Source: Inonotus obliquus
Taxonomy: Eukaryota > Basidiomycota > Agaricomycetes > Hymenochaetales > Hymenochaetaceae
Direction: 5' to 3'
DNA length: 64,000 bases
NCBI GenBank assembly: GCA_032164295.1
Contig: JAJHTX010000001.1
Span: 3,782,001-3,846,000, forward strand
The notes beneath the pieces are model-generated. The model was not told the DNA's origin. It saw only the letters and a program-made list of their open reading frames with translations, and did not search any database. Of this stretch, positions 1-10,581 are shown one piece after another. The translations under genes and the position numbers were made by a program. How positions within the stretch are numbered: position 1 is the first letter of the stretch; every line of letters starts with the position of its first letter.

Positions 1-420
1 CGTAAAGCTCGCTCTCAGTATCATGTATATCTTTCCACAAGGGCCACTATTCAGATTCGACTTCAATCTATCACCAACTTTGCAAGACCGGGTGCCGTCT
101 CTGGTTGCGCACCTATTGCAGCCATGAATATCGCGTCCGCTCGCTTATCTCGGGAAGTATGAGATTCCCTTCGCTGAACGAGTACGTACATCTGCAACGG
201 CTAAACTACTCCGGTACTTACTTCATGAGATTCGATCTGCTGCTTTCATGCATACATCGCTGTTCCGTGTCGTTGAACACAGTGGTGATTTATGCGAAAC
301 TCAGTTTAATGATAGGGAGAGCTTGGAAGACATCATGGTGCAAAAGGCAATTGTGAGTGCTATCAAGGACTCCGAGGCTCAAGAATCGAAGGTTATGAGA
401 AAATCGCTTTGATTGTTTGA
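1..420 (+). other. Unidentified segment X, copy 1 (cut by window edge)
   Basis: I do not recognise a family. The segment matches, in the same position and orientation relative to a terpene synthase, the minus-strand stretches at about 32760-32200 and 40210-39640. The best frame runs open from about 139 to the TGA near 412 and contains NDRESLEDI and SAIKDSEAQ, which recur as NSDRENSEDI and SIIKDSE in copy 2. The first 100 bases match the part of copy 3 that reads KDHYPDFTS. Frames are broken or need splicing in every copy, so I cannot tell a decayed gene from a spliced one. It may be an accessory gene of the terpene unit or a relic. Similarity to copy 2 seems to go on, patchily, to about 1000. 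Confidence 0.4.
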
Positions 421-1084
421 ATTGCTGTATTGCCCGCGAAACAGTGGATTGTATGTTTGTTGGAGTGGGTATACTTCGTTACCGGCACGTCAGTCCTTGT
501 ATGCATCAAAGAGAAGCGAAAGAAGTATTTGTTAACGGCTGAATCATAGCTCCCGGATCAAGAAGGTAAAACATCATTCAGAAGTTCCCGCCCAAGCTCG
601 CACCTTTTGAACGTGTAGTCTTCCAAGCAGGTTCAAAGATTCGAAGTGATCCCACCAATGTCGCTCCAGATTCATGTGGCGGATATGAAGTTGTGATCGA
701 AGTGACATTCACACCGGGCATGAATTCATTCCCGACCTCGGGAAATTTACGTCGGAACCACCTGGTTGGTGGATTATCATTCCGGGAGGGTATGATTTCT
801 AATGGCGCGAGAATGACTTTTTGCCTAGTGTGACTGGTAGACCAGAGCCGGGCTGTTTCGAAGAAAAGCAATTCTTCTCAGTTGGGAGGTTTACCAGTGT
901 TCAATCACAGTCCCACATTATTGTATCGTGTGTTCGTACTCAAGCAGTTCCACATGGCACAGAGTCGTACTAAGACATCAAGGCACAATTGATACCGCAT
1001 GAATTCAGCATCTTCACAGATTTTACTACTCACTGTACTTCGACTTCGGTCACGCAAATTGGTGATATTTCAACGAACCGCGCC

Positions 1085-1690
1085 GCTAGGGCTTGAAAGC
1101 GTACGGACACGTGCGTAAAATTCACGTTCATTACGCATACGACGCGTACTTTACGACACCGTATTCTTCATTTCCAAGCAGGGTACGGATACGCAGCGGG
1201 CGTATACAGAACACGGTCGTATGTACGGTTAGCAAGAAGAATTCACAAGAATTGAAGAAAGCCAAGAATTATTGATCGGGGATGGTCTTGTGACGCTTAC
1301 ATGTAATATGCTTGTCCGAGAGATTGGATGGGGATCCTCGCCGATTTCAAGGTACTACGTCTGCCAGAAAGTTTCATGCAGTCAAGTTGTCGGAACCGGG
1401 AGATGTCAATACACGGGATTATTCGTACGTCGTCGCACGTTTTGATGACGGTTCCAAGAGTTATGGAAGGTATATCATGCTCCTTGACTCGGATGAACAA
1501 GCCACAAACTGCCAAATGAAGTAAACAACTCTCCTGATCATCCTCACATTGACCATATGCGGTATTTTCCGTATACGGAGTTCTTGATACGGAATGCGGT
1601 CCGTACAGTACAGATTCGTAAAGTAAGTCCTCTTTCTCCATACGAGTACAGAGCGTATCCGTATACGTATGGGCCATATCGGTGCATTAC
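1085..1690. repeat. CGTA/TACG-rich tract
   Basis: About 600 bases lie between segment X and synthase A. Two blocks, about 1095-1225 and 1555-1690, are unusually dense in the self-complementary tetramers CGTA and TACG, for example tacggatacg and cgtatacg. No protein family is visible; the short frames on both strands here are by-products of the composition. It may be a degenerate palindromic repeat, but I see no clear terminal repeats. Confidence 0.4.
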
Positions 1691-1978
1691 GTTACGCTTG
1701 CGAGCCCTACGTGGCGCCGTGCGATAATAAGTATGGCCGAGAGACTGCACTCCCTTTTGGAAGGTTGCGGAACGAGAGAGAAGTTGAACGCGTTCGAGAC
1801 AGTTGTTTTCCTTCGGTGTAAAACATGGACCGGCTCAACGGCATTGAACAATATGTGCATTGGTAATTGAAGATACGGATCCTCATACCTCTAGTACTCC
1901 AGATATTATACGAAGAATATTTTCAAAGACGTGCTCTCCAACGAGCGGATTGAACATTGTTCCGACTCTTCCAGAAGG

Positions 1979-1986
1979 TATAAATA
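1979..1986 (+). promoter_or_regulatory. TATA box of terpene synthase A
   Basis: TATAAATA lies 44 bp before the ATG of synthase A. The surrounding 60 bases, including a shared actgtcctag, match the region upstream of synthase C. The other intact synthases also have a TATA-type box at nearly the same distance, so this is probably the core promoter. Confidence 0.6.
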
Positions 1987-2030
1987 CCTGAGTAACTGTC
2001 CTAGCAGAATTCAGCACTCCCACTTCTACA

Positions 2031-3170
2031 ATGCAGCAATCAACAGAGCTCACTATCAAGCTCCCTGACATCGATGCACTAACTCCATTCCCGTGGTCTG
2101 GGTGCAATCCGACGTATGCACTCTATGACAGAACGTCAACGGAATGGGTGCTCAGTTATGGCCTCTTCTCCGAGTTCAAAGCCAGTCGATTGATCAAGGC
2201 GCATCTCGAACTTATGGGAGCATATTGTTTTCCTTATGCTGACACCCGAGGGCTGCGTATCGGCATCGACGTGTGCATGATGATAACTGCAATGGACGAG
2301 TACACCGACGAACAAGATACAGAAGGCGCCAATGCCACACGCGATACGTTCATCAAGGCCTTGCACGGCGAAGCTGACGATGACAAATCGCCTGTAGCAA
2401 TGGTCACAAAGGAGTGCGTCCGATGTTCTGTATGACTAGTCTTCTCCGGAGTATGCACTGACACAACTACGTAGTCTTATGAAGCGCCTTTCGTTTGCCC
2501 CAGAGGAACTGCGTAACAACGTCGCGGCGAGCTTTGTTGATTATATTCGTTCACTCGCAAACGAAGCCGCTTTGCGCATGGATGGCAGGATCCCCACCCT
2601 CGAGGAGTTTTGGAGCATCCGGCGCCCGAACAGTGGACTCTATATGCTTTTCGATGTCATGGAAATAATAATGGGATTCATACTCCCATCGGAGGTACGC
2701 GAGGACAACAACTTCAAGGACATTGTCATTGCTGCGATCGACCTGATAACAACGGCAAATGTGCGTACATGTGGCAGATCTAATATTGAAGTGATAGCGC
2801 ATTACAACTGATCTTCTGCTGAAAGGATATATACTCGTTCCCGGCAGAGTATTTGAGGGGTCTCGATGGCATGAACTCCGTTTCCCTATTCATGAACAGC
2901 GAAGGTCTGTCCCCCCAAGCAGCTATAGACCGCGCGGCGGAAATCTACAAGAAGCGTATGGATGACATGGTGGCTCTGAAAGCGGCCATACGCTCTTTTG
3001 GCCCGGAAGTGGACGAGATGGTTCGCAACTACGTCAATGGCTTGGAGCAATGGGTGTGCGGAAATAATGTTTGGAGTCTGAACACGCGTAGATACTTTTC
3101 AGATGAAGAACGTGGGGTGGCGAAACGTACCAGGATCGCGAAACTGAGGCAGCGCGGGTCCGCTCCGTAA
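2031..3170 (+). CDS. Sesquiterpene synthase A (class I terpene cyclase)
   Basis: Predicted 337-residue class I terpene cyclase, which would ionise farnesyl diphosphate with Mg2+ and cyclise it to a sesquiterpene in the cytosol. Exons are 2031-2413, 2475-2760 and 2826-3170, with introns of 61 and 65 nt. Seen: metal-binding DEYTD at residues 89-93, the NSE triad NDIYSFPAE at 223-231 (interrupted by intron 2 after its Asn), and RRY near the C-terminus. No stops or shifts. The length fits the 330-350 residues usual for basidiomycete enzymes. The ATG is the first after the TATA box and aligns with four paralogues. It is closest to synthase C, with equal exon lengths. The product cannot be told from sequence. 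Confidence 0.93.
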
Positions 3171-4896
3171 ACCATCCATATATTGACTAGCACTGATGGA
3201 TATCCGTATGAAAGTGGTTTTGTAATATCGGTGACTCGAATTAGATCCTTTGGTCCTGTTTGCTTCAATGCCTAGTAGTGATTGAATCAGAGAATTCGCG
3301 AGCGCGAAAGTCATCGTCACGTGGTCATCATTTCCTTAGGGCTGGCGTGATCGTGATCTTTCCTGATTCCGAGTCGAGGAGTCTATTCTCTGCCAGTGCT
3401 ATCTTACAATTCCAGCAACTTGTTTCTTTCTGATGCGACGTGAACAACGAACCACCGTAGATTAAATACAGACTCTGGCAAACTTCTTAGGTCCTAGGTT
3501 ATCCGGGCGCGTTTAGCCGCGAGGTCTCCACTACAGTATGTCCGTCATTGCACAAGAGAATGCCCATGAGCTATTGATTGTGCACTATATGCAATGTGTT
3601 GCATAAATACTTTCGGAGGAAAGATGCGGTTTAATCGATTTCAGGCAGGCCAGTACTAGTCGGACTGACAATGTGAAGTGAAAGAAGCGTCAGAGGGAGG
3701 AGTCTACAGGCTTGCAAGCTGCCCCGCTAAAGAAGACTTTCCGGAGGAAGCTGCAAGGTGGAAGGAGCTTCATTCACCGACTCTATCGGCCTTTGTTCTT
3801 TAGAGCTTACTCGTGGTGACCAGGCCTCCAACCTCCTACCATTCAATGATGGAAGCAACGATGCAGTGCGCGAACCCTACCCGACATGTACGCCTTCGAT
3901 GGAAGCAACCTTTCGATTCGGAAACGCAGTTTCTCAAGCTCATACTCTCTACATCGTGAATGTACGATGGACCATGGAAATTTTATCGATGGAGCTAACT
4001 CGAGAAACAGGTCGGCTTCCAATTATAGCTTGGTGCATCAAGCACCGACGAAGAAGCTCGCAGATTTCGAATATCTCAGCATAGCCCGGGGGGAGGGGGG
4101 GGGGGGGGGCACGAAGCTATGTAAGTAACACCGGATAGGTGTCCGGACCGAACGGAGTCAGTGTGTAGTATGCTAATTAGACTTCGCAGTCGCAAGTGAT
4201 TCATAATAAACCTCGAAGGGCCCGGAAGCTATTGCAGATCGAATTCGAATTCGCCGGCCAGATTGCCACATTCGATTCGAAGGGATCCACGAAAGGGACA
4301 GTGCCATATGCGTATTCCAAGGCTCTGTAAATACCGTAACGCCGTGATGTTACTGCAAAGGTATCATTCGCTCATTGGTGGTGCATATTCAATTACTAGA
4401 TGCTGGGCTAACTTGAACTAAAAGTATCGCCGTCACTACTTTTTTGGATCCGAACTGGCGATTTCATTTCACCGGCCGCAGTTTGAAATCTATTGAACGC
4501 AGCCGCGGGCTCGTCTCGGAGCTTCTATCTCTCTTCTGTTTCCATTCTGAACGTCGAGTAATCCAGTTCCCTCCTTCTTCTTCATTACCTTTTTGGTCCG
4601 CATAGCTTCGGCCTATCACTCGGCATGTGTTCCTTGTGACCGCGTTGGCTTCACACTTATTGTCTTTTTCTCGCAAATTGCGGGATGTCCAGCTGCAGTC
4701 ACACGCAGAGAAGTACGATAAGCGGCTGCATAAGAATCGGAAATACCGACGATCTTTTGTAGCCACTAATCAGTAAGTGTTGTAAGCTGTAATCATACAC
4801 TATTGCGCTGATATAGGGCACGTATAAGTCAAATTTCCCGTTACCTCAGTCTCGGATCAAGATAGTTATACCTTTATGTTACACGGTAACTACTAC
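3171..4896. other. Intergenic region between convergent synthases A and B
   Basis: This stretch lies between the 3' ends of synthases A and B. I see no recognisable gene; short frames at 3758-4128 and 4464-4766 have no family features. It contains a G homopolymer at 4088-4109, broken only by an A at 4094. The repeated gatcgaattcgaattcg-like sequence near 4240 is a small palindrome with EcoRI-type sites. Confidence 0.5.
4088..4109. repeat. Poly-G tract
   Basis: Twenty-one of 22 bases are G, with one A at 4094. A run this long is prone to slippage and quadruplex formation and is hard to sequence, so its true length may differ. Confidence 0.8.
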
Positions 4897-6048
4897 CTAG
4901 GAAACTACGTTCGACTGAGTCTGATTGATCTTGTACACGCCCGTGCGCTTCACTTCCTCGCGTTGATCTCCAAAGTATCTCGGAGTGTCCAAGCTCCACG
5001 AGTTGTTTCCGCAGATCACCTGCTCCAATCCCTTGACATACGTGCATACCAACTCATCGACCTCAGCACCAAAGGAGCGCATGGCCGACTTGCAAGCAAC
5101 GATAGTGTCGGCCCGGCCCCTGTAAAGCTCCGCTGTGTGATCAATAGCCTCTTGGACGGAAAGGCCTTTGTTCTGCATGAGGACCGTTACGGCGTTGCAA
5201 GCGTCAAGACCACTCGTATATTCCAGTGGATAGGAATAAATATCCTATGTAGTCAATATTATCGTCAGTACTATCCACAATTAATCGATTGACTGATTTT
5301 GAACACACATTAGACAACGACATCATGTCAACCGCTGCAAGAACGATAGTCTGAAAATCTTTATCCTCGATTACTTCCGTTGGTAGTGTAATGCCTAGGG
5401 TAATTTCCAATACATCACAGCAAGGGATGAGACCACTGTTGTTGCGTCGAATGTTGATATACTCCTCGAAGATTGGGAACTCGCCCGTTGTGCGAAGGTC
5501 GGCCTCTTTTGTGATATCATCGATGTATTCGATCAAGTGCGTAACGAATCGATTGACTACCTTCTCGGGTACGTCCGAAAGGCTTCGCATGAAACTTGAG
5601 ATTTGGTCAGGTAAGCAACGAACTTGCAGAAGGGGAAAGGTGGGGCGAGGCGTTCGACGTACTCTGTTGTGAATTGTGTTACTGGATGTATATTGTCAAT
5701 CGACTTGCCGGTCAAGGCTCTGACAAATGTGTCTCGTGTAGACTTGGCGCCGTCTCCGTCCTGGTCGTCTGTGAACTGGTCCAGGGTTGCCAACATCGTA
5801 ACCCAGTCACTGGCGATACGCAGACCTTTGGCGTCAGCGTAGGGATACGCATAGGCACCAAGCAAGTCAGTCGCTGTTGCCATGAACCGAGCGCGTTTGT
5901 AGTCGGAGGAAAACTGCCCATAGCTGAGTATCCATTCTGTTGACTTCCTGTCGGAAGGATGGTAGTGAGGATTACACCCGGCCCAGGTGAATGGTGTTAA
6001 TGAAAAGAGGTCGGGGATTCTGAGAGTGATTTCTGTGGGCTGCTGCAT
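4897..6048 (-). CDS. Sesquiterpene synthase B (class I terpene cyclase)
   Basis: Predicted 339-residue class I terpene cyclase. Minus-strand exons are 6048-5663, 5594-5309 and 5244-4897, with introns of 68 and 64 nt at the same places and phases as in synthases A, C, D and E. The first metal motif is DQFTD at residues 90-94, with Gln where the paralogues have Glu. The NSE triad NDIYSYPLE starts at residue 224 and is again split by intron 2; PRYF is near the end. The reading frame is intact. The start ATG is 44 bp after a TATA box. Broken relics near 37.1 kb and 54.3 kb resemble this gene more than A or C. Farnesyl diphosphate is the likely substrate from family knowledge; the product is unknown. 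Confidence 0.92.
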
Positions 6049-6091
6049 AGTTGTGAGTGCTTGATGACTTTACGAGGGTTGTTGTGGCCCC

Positions 6092-6098
6092 CTTTATA
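6092..6098 (-). promoter_or_regulatory. TATA box of terpene synthase B
   Basis: On the minus strand TATAAAG lies 44 bp upstream of the synthase B ATG at 6048, matching the spacing at the other intact synthases. Confidence 0.55.
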
Positions 6099-7809
6099 TT
6101 ATTTGAAGTTGCCGCACCAATCGATTCCTGACTTGACTGCGTACCGCCGTCATCGCGGCTAGCGTAATCCATAGACCACATATGACGACGATTTTTGTGA
6201 CAGATACTGTTGCGCATGAGTACATCCTGGGCCGTGAGGTAACCGTGGGTTTCAGAGATATGAAATGACACTTCTCAACACCTCCGCAAGGTCATGGAAG
6301 TATAAGGATTGCTATGAATAGGTAGCCGAGCGTCGGGAGGAACGGGTTGCCTTACGCCGTGCTGCCCGAGGTTGATTAAAAAAAGGATCTCCAGACCATT
6401 TAGGGGAATGCGTCATCGAATTCTAGTCCTATATTCTGTATGTGGTTCCAATAGATAAGGCGAATGGTATCAAAGATATGCATGCCTTCTGTCATTTCTT
6501 GAGGCCGAGAAACTCTACTATGTAGTGGGGCCGAATGGAAGCAAGTCGGTGGCCAGTACAGTCCATGCTGCAGGTGCGATCGCGTCGGATTCTAGCACCA
6601 CAATCTATGTAAAACCCCCGACAGTCTCAGAAGCATCACTTCGAATACTACAAGTAGAGCTCAAAGGCTGTACTTACTTGTACCAGAACTTTGGTCCTTC
6701 CAAGTCGCTCAACCTTCTAACAGTTCCCCTTGAAACATAATGGATGCCTACCTTTGTTTGGAAGTGTGCATCTTGTTTCCTGTAAGAAAGGAAGCTAGAG
6801 ACGAAGATGTGCCACTCCTGAAGCCCGTAGAATTGGGAGATACCAAGGACTATATAGCATAGAGCGTTCATGTTTCCTTGATATACTATGTTAACCATAC
6901 AGACAATCCAAGTACTCGCATTGCCGCAATGGAAGTTGAAATCGCGAGCAGTCGTTTGTAAAATACAGCGTGAGATGGTCTCACGATCACGTGTGATAAC
7001 TTACTGCGCTCGCTCGGCGCCCGCGCCCTTGCATGTTCATTGTTCGCTTCTGGAGAGCAGCTCCAGTTAGAGCTCGCGCCGGCACTCTGGAAAGCTGTGA
7101 GTCAAGGACTTCATACGTTCTGTGGCTTCTGAGGAGCATACGGTGATTAATTACTCCGTGCATCGCTAGGTAGAAAGCGCTGGTGAAGTGCGTTACTTTG
7201 AATGGTAGAACAGGCTGTGGCACGCTACGACCGCTCCCGAGTTGTGATAGTAAAGCGCAATAAAATCGTTCCACCAAGCTATCTTGACGCCCGACCAGGT
7301 GCCCGCATCAAACTAGTCACTGCTTACTGTTTATGGAACTCCATGGCGTCCACCAATTGCGTGCTGCAACAGTATTGAGAAGTGCCACTACCTCCTTTCG
7401 CAAAGAACGCTGGCCTGCTGGGATACTCATCTTTTGATGGTCCTTGTGATAGTTCCTTTATGAATCCTATGAATCCGAGACTCATCAACAAGCAAGATAT
7501 CTTCCTTGACGACCCAATCACGCTCATTGCGCCGTGATCTCACTTGGGGACTTCTTCGTAAGGAAGCCATCTAAATCTCAAGCGAGAGTAAAAATTTGCT
7601 GAGTTCTTTTTCGCAGATCATCGCATGAGGTGTTCTTTCTTCGGGTAAGATATCTCCTGTACGTCGGTGAAGGAATAGCACCGTACGTCCAGTGCATTGA
7701 AATTACATTCACCAACATGTCCTGTATCAATGTCCCGGCGAATCCCAGGCTTATAACAGTCGCTATACCGAGAGGGGGTTCGTAGCCCCCCTTCTCCTCC
7801 CCGATTGTC
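6099..7809. other. Intergenic region; right part is a duplicated promoter
   Basis: From about 7020 to 7809 the sequence matches, inverted, the region upstream of the fourth DUF6533 gene (44191-44710), so it is probably the promoter and leader of that gene family. Around 6674-6898 on the minus strand there is a hydrophobic frame containing LCYIVLGISQFYGLQEWH; it faintly recalls fungal wax-synthase-like membrane proteins but is too short to call. Nothing else recognised. Confidence 0.4.
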
Positions 7810-9722
7810 ATGGTTGAATCAGCGATCTCCTTTGTGCAGCATTTTCAGGTAGTTCGAGTCAGTTATCCTTGATGTTTCTGGAGCTTCTTCTCGACCACTG
7901 ACTGTGATTCTGCTTAGTACGTATCTGGTCGGTCGATGTCCACTAGTTGTTATTAGTATCCGAATGCTGATGGTATATCAGTCGCAGGGGCCACGATCAT
8001 GGTAAGTGCGCGTTAGATCGAGCTTGTACCGCAAAGAAATAAATGGCTTACTTTTCTCAAGTTATATGACTATTTCCTCACTTTCGTTGATGAGGTATGT
8101 CGTGCAATTTTCTTCTATGTCATCTATAACTCCTCCGTACTCTTGATGTACCTCGTGGATAGGTACACCTTATCTGGCACAGCAGCTGGAGTACGGTGAA
8201 AGTTCTCTACTATGCTACGCGATATCTTTGTTTCGCAGATACAGCAACTATCTTCATCTGTACGTCTTATAAATTCCTCCCCGGAGACGGTTTCAAAATC
8301 CATAATCGTCAATTAGACCAATTCTATCCGCATTTGAACACCAAGGTGCGCAGCAGCCTCTTTTGATCCTCGTGAGAACGTTGGTAAACCACAGTGACAT
8401 TGGTTTATCACTTTAGTCATGCAGAGAAGTCTACTACGCTTCCGTGTGTGCGTTATCCATCTTCATTGCAGACTTTCAAAGAGACTCATAAGTTTATGAA
8501 CAAGATCTCGTAATGGCAGGAATAGTTATCGCTGAAAGTAGGGGTTATCATGGGTAAAGAATTATTGAATACCCCGTCTAAAATGCTTCTTACTAGTTAT
8601 AATGACGATGCGAACATACGCGCTATGGGGACGCTCGAAACGACTGCTCATTTCTCTGGCAGTTATGTTACTCGTATGTATCGGTCCGAAATCTCTCGGG
8701 CGATTCCAGGTTTCATCTACGTTGTTCATTCTTTCAGCCTGGGACAGCGGTCATTGTCTTATTTTACTCCAGGAAGAGTAATGATATCCTGTGTGAGTGC
8801 CTCCTTTAGAATCATTGACCATCGGGAGCGTCCCTAACGATATTTCGCCGAAGGGGTACCGTCGCCTGCCCCACAATTCGCCGCATGTAACGCACAGGAT
8901 CCGGAAGAAGTCAAGGCTGCTGTGGCGTTTGGACTGCTCATGGTATATGAGTTTGGTAAATCACTTGGGATCATTGAACATAAGGATATCCTCTAACTCA
9001 TGCCTAGTTATCCTGCTCTTGACTATGTGGATCGGAGTGAAGCAATGCAAGTGGCAAGCCCCTAAGCATTGAACCATGTTTCCCATGCTGCTGATATTAA
9101 CAGGGAATGAAGGTCTGCATCGAAGCCCGTTGATCATGCAGTTCTATAGAGACGGTACGTCGATAGGCTTCCCTCAGTTTGATATTTCAAATGAACTTCT
9201 TAGAAAGGTGTCCTATATTTCTTCGTCTTGTTCGGTAAGCTCTTTATATAGCGGATACTTTATACTGAGGTTGACCGTGAGTTTATAGCGGCGTCTGCAG
9301 CGAACTTTACATTTCGCCTGGCCATGGTTGCAAATGTGAGTTTACATGTTCGCTTCTTCCGCATCAAGGCATATACCTCTTCTGTAACAGGGTGATTTCT
9401 CGAACCTCCTAGCCCTGTACGTTATCTCTCCAATACATTGCGGTTTAGTCTGAACCTCTCTGGAAGAATACAACGCATATTTCACTCCGTACTCTCGGCT
9501 CGTATGGTGTTAAATCTGCGACGGCTCGCGAACCGTGACTTAGAGGAGCAGACAGCTCAGTTGACTGCTCCCGAATTTGCGACCCCCAGTTCCAACATTG
9601 GCTCTGGCCAAGAGGCTATGACTATTGACGACTCCCGTAGGGTGAGTGGAAGTATGAGCCGAGCCAGGATTGAAAGTGAGAGCAATGCGGTGGAGATGAA
9701 ATGCCTTGGGGATAGTGCGTGA
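7810..9722 (+). CDS. DUF6533 multi-pass membrane protein, copy 1
   Basis: Predicted 330-residue integral membrane protein of the DUF6533 family common in Agaricomycetes; function unknown, topology receptor-like. Seventeen exons restore one frame: 7810-7857, 7918-7927, 7982-8001, 8062-8094, 8163-8259, 8317-8345, 8417-8447, 8493-8537, 8597-8673, 8738-8792, 8854-8955, 9008-9046, 9104-9154, 9208-9234, 9289-9335, 9391-9416 and 9467-9722. Diagnostic motifs are LYDYFLTFVDE followed by VHLIWHSSW, TMRTYALWGR in a later helix, and a cytoplasmic RMVLNLRR before a polar tail. The intron at 9047-9103 has a GC donor. Paralogues at 17.3-19.4 kb and 42.3-44.2 kb support the splicing. Similarity to copy 4 continues past the stop to about 9920, so the tail may once have been longer. 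Confidence 0.75.
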
Positions 9723-10581
9723 GATGCGTTCGCATGTTTGTGGAGCTGCATAGAGTTGGTACTTTTACCGGTGGGGTACTTCAGCGGTCCTTGATAGCGA
9801 TCAGTGGAGTTGCGAGTCGTACGATCACCATCACTGATGAACCTGATTTGCCAGTAATCACCTCTGCGCTGCTTCCGCGTTCATGTTTTTCGACGAACAA
9901 TTCTGTGGGCGGTGCTAAGTAGTCGCGTAGACGACTATATGTCACAAAGAGCTGGTGCTATGCTTTAGAAGTGTTTCAAGGCACAAAGAAATCCTGGTGA
10001 TAATAAACTTTCCGTGCTTTTGGTTACATAAAAGAACGAAAGAATGATAGTCGGTATACTCTATGACGATTGCGCATCGTTCGCCGGCATCGACCACCGC
10101 AATACTTGGCTGGTTGAGAACGGGGGGCGATGTATTTTATATTCATCACGGAAAAACGGAAAAACAGAAAATATGATCTCACTGGATGGGGTATTGATGG
10201 TAACATTTGTCACGAAATTCCATAATTGAGTGATGGACAACTGTCACGGTAACGGTGGTAGTGACAGGCCAAGTGCAGCTCTGTTCTCTCAAGCTGCTGC
10301 TTCGTCGACAACGTTCCCTATCCATCATTCATCGCTGTTCGACGCAGCCAGCGGCGCTCTCTTCCCCTCTTAGAACGTATCTGGTCAGTCTTTTAGCCCC
10401 CGCTGCTCACGCTTAGCATAGCTGCGCGTCGCTGACACGTCTGTCGTTATCGGGAAGGTGTTCTAGCCCGCTAGCCGTTGTACATCGCGTGCTCAATCAA
10501 AGCATCACGACTCTCTCTTTGCCGCAATCGCACAGGCAGTTGCAGCACAATAAACCGACTCAGCTGACGCGTGAGTCCTCG
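9723..10581. other. Intergenic region upstream of the BNI4-like gene
   Basis: The first 200 bases match, inverted, the sequence downstream of DUF6533 copy 4 (about 42040-42300). In another frame they read MFVELHRVGT, like the tail of some DUF6533 proteins, so they may be a former last exon. From about 10230 to 10581 lies the probable promoter and 5' untranslated region of the BNI4-like gene. No other gene seen. Confidence 0.4.

Noticed and set aside
578..871. 97-codon minus-strand frame and an open plus-strand frame over the same bases
   Set aside because: Neither shows a family motif, and the stretch lies next to the duplicated segment X, whose other copies do not keep either frame open.
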